Origin: Physocladia obscura
Lineage: Eukaryota > Chytridiomycota > Chytridiomycetes > Chytridiales > Chytriomycetaceae
Assembly: GCA_027596945.1 (NCBI GenBank)
Contig: JADGJH010000599.1
Span: 1 to 15,553 of the forward strand
Length of the DNA stretch: 15,553 bases
Direction of reading: 5' to 3'
A model generated the notes under the pieces. That model was given only the letters and a program-made list of their open reading frames with translations. It did no database searches and had not been told where the DNA came from. Positions within the stretch are counted from its first letter, which is position 1. Every line of letters starts with the position of its first letter. A program made the position numbers and the translations under genes. This document shows positions 9,445-15,553 of this stretch, one piece after another.

Positions 9445-10362
9445 TTTTAATTTTGAGAGGGAGAATTTGTGATGCGAAATTTTCACCAAATACAAACTCT
9501 TTGTCAAATACACTCTTAAAACTTGAATCGAATCAAAGAATAACCACTAACAGTACCTCAGATTTGATATTGAATTATCGATAACACCTTTCAAGATACA
9601 CCAAGTTTCAGATTTATACGCTGAGACGTTATCAAATTTCCAAATACAACCTACCACGTGACAAAAAGATCTTGATTAAAAACAGCAAAAATAACAGCTT
9701 ATATTTTGAATAATAAATTGAAGATAATTAATACAATAAGTGCGTGCGACATTAAGGCGACCGTCACGATCACCTGTGTGACGAATTCGTCGACCTTCAA
9801 CCACTCCAGTTAGTTGACAAAAAAAAAAAAGAAGGAAAAATCAGTCATTTCAGCAAGGCATCTTTTCACTTCTCAATGTTGGCTAAAAAACAATTTTAAA
9901 AAAACGCGAAAGGAAGAGACAAAAAATTATTGTTAAAGACCTTAAAATCTTTTAATTCAGCGACTATCTTAACCATAATTAAATTCTTCTTCTGTAACTC
10001 GAACTGACACATTAACAACTTTAATGTTTAGTACAATTAGTGGAATATTGATGGATTGTATTGCCAGATCATGATTCTGTCAACTTTGTCTGAAGATCAA
10101 AATCTCAGGCAGATGGAATTAGAAATTGACTCAGTCTGGTTAGACAACAATATGCATTCAGATTGTAACTGTCTTATATGTCAAATACTAGTATGAATTT
10201 AGTTTGACCTGACCAAATTAAGTCAAAAAATTCTATATTTTTTTATCAACTTTTTATTTAACTTCTTCACCAAAAAATGAACATAATTTGTGCCAAATAT
10301 ATGATTTAAAAATTATAATTGATCTCTTTTTTGCTTGGACTTTTTGCCAGCATTCAGTTTTC
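9445..10362. other. Intergenic region, methyltransferase promoter side
   Basis: No gene seen. It separates the methyltransferase start (9444, minus) from the 3' end of the TIR/TPR gene (10363, minus), so it must hold the methyltransferase promoter and the 3' UTR of the other gene. Most is AT-rich with A tracts. A short GC-richer patch at about 9740-9800 stands out and contains a perfect 12-bp palindrome. Confidence 0.5.
9780..9791. promoter_or_regulatory. 12-bp perfect palindrome, candidate regulatory site
   Basis: GACGAATTCGTC is a perfect palindrome inside the only GC-richer patch of the methyltransferase upstream region, about 340 bp ahead of its start codon. A dimeric transcription factor site is possible. 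No second copy was noticed nearby, so chance is a real alternative. Confidence 0.2.
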
Positions 10363-10539
10363 CTACATTTTCTTATTATTTTCCAACTCCACTTTGACCA
10401 CAGTCTGATTTCTGTCAACTTCCTCATTTTTCAACTTCTCAAGTCTATCTATCCAATACATCAGTGCTTCGACAGAAGGATGATTTTCATGATGATATGC
10501 TTCAATATAAATTGCATATGTTTCATCCAAATATTTCTG

Positions 10540-11316
10540 TGCCTCATCAAATTTCCCTTGTTCAATTGCAAGGCTTCCAAGATTGTGCAGTGTTGTAGTA
10601 ACATCTACATGCTTACAAGTGCCAAAAATCTTGAGTTTGATATCCAAAGATTCCTTTTAGTACTGTTGAGCCTCATCAAACTTTCCTTGGACTCTTGCAA
10701 GACTTCCAAGGTTGCCCAATGTTCTTGCAATATCCACATGTTCAAGAGTGCCAAAAATTTTGAATTTGATATCCAAAGACTCTTTGTAATATTGCTGAGC
10801 CTCATCAAATTTTCCTTGAACTTGTGCAAGCTGTCTCAGGTTGTTCAGTGTTGTTGCAACATCCACATGCTCACTAGTACCAAACATTTTGAGTTTAATG
10901 TCCAAAGTCTCTGTGTAATACTGGTGAGCCTCACCAAATTCTTCTTGGGCTTGTGCAAGTTGTCCAAGGTTGTTTAGTGTTGCTGCAACATCCACATGCT
11001 CATGAGTACCAAAAATCTTGATGTAGATGGCTAAAGACTTTTTGTAGTATTGCTGAGCCCCATCAAATTTTCCATTGGCTCTTGCAAGATTTCCAAGCCC
11101 ACACAATGTTGTTGCAACATTCACATGCTCATGTGTCCCAAAAATCTTGATGTAGATGTCCAAAGACTCCTTGAAATGCTGCTGAGCCTCATCAAATTTT
11201 CCTTCAGCACTTGCAACCAATCCAAGACTGGTTAGTGTTGCTGCAACATTTGTGTTTATACAAGAACCATATATTTTGACTGAAAGATCAAGACTTTGAT
11301 TCATGTAGCATTCAGC
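10540..11316 (-). repeat. 129-bp tandem repeat array coding TPR motifs
   Basis: The conserved Ala codon of TPR helix B recurs at 11316, 11187, 11058, 10929, 10800, 10671 and 10542, always exactly 129 bp apart, giving seven TPRs on a 43-residue period. The central copies share long near-identical stretches, for example GKFDEAQQYYKESLDI and IFGTHEHVDVA. The first and last copies are more diverged. Each unit resembles kinesin-light-chain-type TPRs of the NB-ARC/TPR fusion class. Confidence 0.9.
10657..10659 (-). other. In-frame TAA in TPR 6
   Basis: The minus strand reads CAG TAC TAA AAG GAA TCT where sister repeats have Tyr-Tyr-Lys-Glu-Ser. A single base change from a Tyr codon explains the stop. 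The same frame stays open and TPR-like for another 97 codons after it. Confidence 0.85.
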
Positions 11317-11856
11317 GTTTTTGAAATCTCCAAAATTCTGAAAACAATTTCCAAGGTGAGACAGTGAATCTGCATACCATTCTTTCATTTCTTGATACAA
11401 ATTTGCATTGGAATCCAAGTATTTTAGCAACTGATGTAAAAATTGCTGTTGAAAACCATGCATGCCAAAAAATCCATAGAACCTCTGGCAATTAAATTGG
11501 AGTTGAATCAACAACTTTGATGGCAAGTCATTAGTTGGCAAACTCAGTACAGATAGCTGTTCAATATGTGCAGCTAGTTTCAAACCAAGTTCTTTTGTTT
11601 TGCCATCAAAAGATTGATTGACTTGTTTTGGAAAGCACTTTGCAACAGCATCAAGAGCACATTGAAGAACAACTTTGTCAGTGCAAAGGTTCCTGGCCAC
11701 AAATTGCTGAAGACTGTGTGTCTTGTAAAAAATATTATCAGTAGTGTGGAGAAGTGACTGGCGCAATAGTAATTGAATTATTGCATTTTTATCAGCAGAA
11801 AATGAAACATCACATGAAGCTTCAAGAAGTTTGCGTGGGATGCCATCATTTAACAA

Positions 11857-11864
11857 CTGAAAAT
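11857..11864 (-). other. Frameshift site after the NB-ARC domain
   Basis: On the minus strand, frame 1 codes LSFELIGPAATHLF up to a TTTT run and then hits TGA at 11848-11846. The frame that continues the family pattern (QLLNDGIPRKLLEAS) starts right after the run. No GT-AG intron in the region restores phase without removing the conserved LSFEL segment, so a one-base indel is the simplest reading. Confidence 0.65.
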
Positions 11865-13229
11865 AAATGAGTGGCAGCTGGTCCAATGAGTTCAAAACTG
11901 AGGCACATTATGGCTGCAAGTGATGTTTCTTGGTTGGCTAAAGCCCCAACTGGTGCAAAAGATGGATCTGGATCTTGTTGAAGCACATCTTGCAGGCACT
12001 GCTCAAATGATGTCCAGGATATGCTTTTAGTTTCAATGAATGCTGCAACTTGCTCTGCAGCAAGAGGGAGCCCATCAATAAACTTGAGAACACATTGAAA
12101 TGCACTCAATTCATTTGCTTGTTGGGACTGAGTCATGTTTGGAAGCCTGGCTGCAAAAAATGCTTCAGTTTGGTCAGGTGACCATTTATCCAGATTAAAG
12201 CAGGAAATTTTTGGAGTTGTAATGCGTCGAAGTTTCAAATGTAGGATTGCTGAGTGAGATGTGATGAGTACATCACTGCCATAGAATTTTATAGAAAAAA
12301 CATCAAGGACAGCTTCATTGTCAATGTTGTCAAGCACAAAGAGATAGCGAGTGCCCTGAGAATGCAAAAATTTTATGCCCTTTTCCACCATAGCTTTGTT
12401 GTCAAAATTAGTGTCGATTCCAACAGAGTTAGATGCCAAGAAGACTTGAAACCAAGAAACAATACTGTGAATTGTGTTACAGGGGATCCAGAAAATGGGG
12501 TGATAGTGTCGCTGTTTAATGGTGGCAATTTTAGTTGCAAGACTTGATTTGTCAGGAACAATATGAATGGCCTGGTTAAGAAATAGTGCAGCCATAGTTT
12601 CACGCAGGCTTTTCTTTGTTTTGATGTGGGGTAGGTTCGGGTAAGTTGCAGAATTGAATAGGTTGCCGTATTCCGCGATTTGGGAAAATTTTTTGCCATG
12701 ACGACCAACCAAAATTGGAAGAAGTCTGGCGCCGGAGAGGCTCAGGCCAGTCTCGATCTCCAATAATACGTTATCTTCGATGCTAAACGTGTTGAAAATG
12801 AGCATAATCGGCGCCAAATCCGAAATGCAGTTGGTGAATAAAAGTTAAAACCCAATTTACGTTCTCAATCAAAACGTACCCATTCTTTACGTTTTCAATC
12901 ATCAACACCGAATCTTCGCTCAAAATATACAGCACAACGTAGCTTCCATGCAGACCGTCGAGAAATCCGTCTTTCCAATTTGCTCCGTCGTTCAAACAAA
13001 GTGCATCCAAAAAAACGCAAACGCGATGGCCAAATCGGCGGGTGGCAATGCTTTCGAGGTACGGCACAAGTTGCGCAACGAATTCGCCGTCGATTTTGAC
13101 GCGATATGACATGAACAGATCGTGCTTGAGAACGCTGCTTGCAGGGTTTTGGTGTTGCCATTTGTTACAACGTCGCTGACAAAAATAATATTTGCTGTTG
13201 ACTGAATTCAATTACACAAGTGAATTCAT

Positions 13230-13686
13230 GTAACGGGAGGGTTTGGAGTGTCTGTTTTTGGGATAGAAAGGATCGCGAGTTAACTGGTGTTTGAGAGTAA
13301 AAATGCTAAACTCAAATGAGGGAAAATTTCTATTTCCAAAAATTTCCAATAAATGCTACATTGGCACTTTCTAAGCTAAAGACTACTTTTGATATTTCTC
13401 TGCTATTTAGATTGGAATTGTGAAAGTCGATGAGGATTGCGAGGGTTTGCATTTTTTGTTTGGGATTGATTCTTACTCTGTATTTTAGATTCTACTCAAA
13501 TAAACTATTGATCTTGTGCAATTTATTGTGTCTCCCATCATAATAAGTTAAATACGTGGGGTTATAAGGGCAATTGGTTTAACCAACGTCGAAGTCAGTA
13601 TTTTTTATTACAAGCAACAGACACAATCAAAAACGATGAATACACATTTTCCTTAAAAAAGGAGAAGGATACCGCAACAATGTGCT
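13230..13686. other. Intergenic region between two minus-strand genes
   Basis: It must contain the promoter of the TIR/NB-ARC/TPR gene and the 3' UTR of the DUF2828 gene. AT-rich and unstructured; no open frame with coding character, RNA gene or repeat seen. Confidence 0.5.
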
Positions 13687-15362
13687 TTATATAATGGCAA
13701 TTTTCTGGACCTCCTTCTCGACTGCTGCCAATCCACCTCTACCACCACTACCACCACTAACATCACCATCATGTTGAGCTTCAGAAATCTCAGTGTCTTC
13801 CTCCACCGGAGGCAATGTGATTAATTCGTATCGCGCATCTGAAAGCGCATTCATCATGGTCAAATACGGCGTAATTTCAACCCCCTTCAAAACCGCCTTC
13901 AACACTGCTGGCGAGTACCCAGAAATTAACGATACATTTGGCATTACATTAGTTGTTGGATAATCTGAAGTTGACCCATTGACATTCCAAAACACAAGAT
14001 GTGGCACCTTGTATCCGGCCGCAATATATCGTGCCATTAGTGCATCATAGTTGGTTCCTTGCGCCGATCCGTTCGCAGAGTCAAACTGCATATCCGAAAT
14101 TACAATCAGCTTTTTTGGCATGGCGTCAGCTGCAAGTTTGTTTTTTGTTGCTGTCGCAAGAATCAAGTCCAACGCTGCAAGAAAGTTTGTGTTTCCGCCC
14201 CACGGAGCTTTTGCCAAACAGTCAACTTGCTCCTTTAAAGTCTTACCTTGCACCAAATGAAACCGTGGTGTTGCTTCAAACGTCATAACAAGACCTTTCC
14301 ACTCTGCACTCGTTAATTGCGACACCAAAACCCCCAAAGCGATCGATATCTGCATGGGGAGACCTCTCATACTCGAAGATACGTCAGACATTACAAGTAC
14401 ACTCGACAAATCACCCAATTCACTTCCTTTTTCAAGTATAATTCTCCACTGTGCTTCCAAAAGCTCATTCACAGATGCCCCATATCCGATATATTGGTTG
14501 ACGATTTCGTGTGGGAACAGGTCCTTGGCGTTCACTTTCGTAGTCCCTTTTGAAAGTCCTTCTTTATACGCGGTAAACCGCTCACCAGTCCTCTTTTCAA
14601 AAACCTTATTTTTGCCGCCGTGGATCTTCATAGCCACCGATGGCACGTTTTGAAATTGGATCGCGTCCCAATCTTTCGCGCACATGAAACTCTCGAGCAG
14701 TGCTAGCCGCTTGCGTAATGGAGTGAGATAAACTTTCCGCAACTCAGAGTTATTTTTGAGCGACAGGGCACGGGTCAGGTTTTTTGTGATACCATATTTT
14801 TTGTCACCCGCTTTGTTTTCGGACGGGATCCACTTCGCGGCCAGAGAGATTTTCGCCGAGTTGGGGTTCTTTGAGAGTTCAGCAAGGTCAGTTTCGAGCT
14901 GGGAGGCCCACAAGTTATACACTGCAGCAGCAACGGGAGAGTTTGAAGTTGTGGATGTTGTGGCTTCTTTAATTTTTTCAACTGGAGGAAGCACAGCCAA
15001 AACGTCATCAAAGCGGCCGTAAGTATTTGCAAAAAGGGGTAAGTTGTGGATTGCGAGAGCGGGATCGTGGACAGCCAGCCAGGCCAGTAGCATCCGCCCA
15101 ACACTGCGCTCGCCTTTTCCGCCGCGTACATCACGCACGTACGCTGCAATCTTTGCAGTCGCCTAATAGATTGCAGAGTAAACAAGAATAAGAAGAAACA
15201 AACAATGCGTACTAATGGATCTTCCTTGTATGCTTCAGCCGCCAGTGTTGCTAGTCGCGCCTCTTCGATTCCGCGCGATGCTGCGTAAAATAAGTCCAGC
15301 AGCGCCGAGCCTGTTGTTGCATGGGAGGCCGCCCCGTTCCAAGTCGTTGTCATTCCATTCAT
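13687..15362 (-). CDS. DUF2828 protein with C-terminal von Willebrand A domain
   Basis: Member of the DUF2828 family found in plants, fungi and some large DNA viruses; it joins an alpha-helical region, resembling that of TROVE/Ro60 proteins, to a vWA-like domain. Its biochemical role is unknown. Exons: 15362-15213 and 15162-13687, split by a 50-bp intron, giving 541 residues. The N-terminal part contains YKEDPL-ATAKIAAYVRDVRGG-KGERSVGR across the splice junction and AAKWIPSE near 158, both typical of the family. The vWA part has a complete metal-ion site: DVSSS (310-314, VLVMSDVSSSMRG), Thr375 in GGNTNF, and Asp408 in VISDMQFD. The tail is acidic then Gly-rich (GGSGGRGG). The start at 15362 is in an AAAACAATGAATGG context; an open frame extends upstream but has no ATG. 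Cytosolic, with no signal or membrane segment. Confidence 0.85.
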
Positions 15363-15378
15363 TGTTTTTGCTGAATTC

Positions 15379-15471
15379 TCAAGTAGTGGTTTTTTTTGTG
15401 AGTGCGCAATACTGTGCCTCGTCTTGTCCACATGACTGGGGCCAAATGAAAAAATAATCACTTTCCCGCAT
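15379..15471 (-). promoter_or_regulatory. Possible upstream ORF of the DUF2828 gene
   Basis: An ATG at 15471 opens a 30-codon frame that ends with TGA at 15381-15379, 16 bases before the main start codon and in a different frame. If it is within the mRNA leader it would lower initiation at the main ATG. Whether transcription starts upstream of it is unknown. Confidence 0.25.
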
Positions 15472-15553
15472 GCCTTTTAACAACTCCTGTTGTCTGCTTT
15501 CATTTCCATGCGTAGAACACGATCTTAATACTCCTGATGTACGAGTTTTTTTA

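Larger units (their letters stand above)
10363..13229 (-). pseudogene. TIR / NB-ARC / TPR (NLR-like) gene with frameshift and nonsense codon
   Basis: STAND/NLR-type architecture: signalling domain, nucleotide switch, repeat sensor. Exons: 13229-13218 (MNSL, tentative, followed by a 42-bp intron), 13175-12880 and 12782 onward. The TIR spans residues about 20-140: HDLFMSYR, FLDALCLNDGANWKDGF, LHGSYVVLYILSEDS, then DNVLLEIETGL and LLPILVGR. Glu111 in DNVLLE aligns with the catalytic Glu of NAD+-cleaving TIRs such as SARM1. In the NB-ARC part, Walker A should be near 177-184 but reads VPDKSSLA, without the GxGGxG; Walker B (YLFVLDNID, 249-257), VLITSHS and GLPL (340-343) are present. Frame is lost at the T run at 11860-11863, giving a stop at 11848-11846 (414 residues); the downstream frame resumes QLLNDGIPRKLLE. 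Seven TPRs follow, with TAA at 10659-10657 inside the sixth, and the frame continues to 10363. It may be a true pseudogene, two products, or (for the T run) a sequence error. Confidence 0.75.

Noticed and set aside
10657..10659. Reassigned stop codon (TAA read as an amino acid)
   Set aside because: TAA terminates the deacylase gene at its expected end, and conserved exons elsewhere in the window lack in-frame TAA, so a standard code is more likely.
10288..10977. A long plus-strand frame of 229 codons
   Set aside because: It is the antisense image of the TPR repeats. It shows the same 129-bp periodicity and is rich in Phe, Leu, Ile, Cys and Ser as expected from the complement.
11858..11908. 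A 50-bp intron (GTGCCT to TTTCAG) to explain the frame change in the TIR/NB-ARC gene
   Set aside because: The junction would be in the wrong phase and run into TAA, and it would remove the conserved LSFEL segment of the NB-ARC region.
14001..15022. Plus-strand frames opposite the DUF2828 gene
   Set aside because: They are antisense shadows of a strongly conserved coding exon.
1..15553. CRISPR arrays, rRNA or tRNA genes, transposase genes or long terminal repeats
   Set aside because: I looked for direct repeats with spacers, T-loop-like motifs and transposase signatures, and saw none. The only tandem array is the protein-coding TPR repeat.

Overview
This window is nuclear DNA from an intron-rich, AT-rich eukaryote. 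The genes are monocistronic and lie on both strands. I can place 21 spliceosomal introns by frame continuity and conserved protein junctions; they are 42 to 97 bp long, mostly 50 to 67 bp, with GT donors, short polypyrimidine stretches and AG acceptors. This compact layout, plus a sperm/zoospore-type CatSper auxiliary subunit, a fungal-type methyltransferase and a DUF2828 protein, fits a flagellated (zoosporic) fungus such as a chytrid. That assignment is an inference from gene content; no marker gene here fixes the species.

Layout, left to right. Bases 1-171 hold the end of a minus-strand gene with one EGF-like module. Bases 134-540 overlap it and hold a frame-broken, cysteine-containing coding remnant on the plus strand, with two inverted repeats. 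From about 1077 to 4492 (plus) lies a gene of nine solid exons for a secreted, single-pass membrane protein. Its C-terminal third matches the auxiliary CatSper subunits of the epsilon/delta type. An AT-rich gap follows. From 5323 to 6937 (plus) is a five-exon zinc-dependent M14-family deacylase of the succinylglutamate desuccinylase/aspartoacylase type. A 1.1 kb gap separates it from a convergent seven-exon class I SAM-dependent methyltransferase (9444 down to 8045), which contains a 29-nt microexon.

From 13229 down to 10363 (minus) is an NLR-like gene: an N-terminal TIR domain with the glutamate expected of NAD+-hydrolysing TIRs, an NB-ARC-type ATPase whose Walker A is degraded, and seven kinesin-light-chain-type TPR motifs built on a 129-bp period. 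It carries a frameshift after the NB-ARC and a nonsense codon in the sixth TPR, so as read here it is a decayed or truncated immune-type receptor. From 15362 down to 13687 (minus) is a two-exon DUF2828 protein with a complete von Willebrand A metal-binding motif.

The genes do not form an operon or an obvious pathway. The two most notable are the CatSper subunit (Ca2+ control of flagellar motility) and the TIR/NB-ARC/TPR gene (a STAND-type receptor architecture that, to my knowledge, is not typical of Dikarya). All exon models are by eye, without transcript data. The 5' end of the CatSper gene, the 3' end of the methyltransferase and the first exon of the TIR gene are the least certain points.
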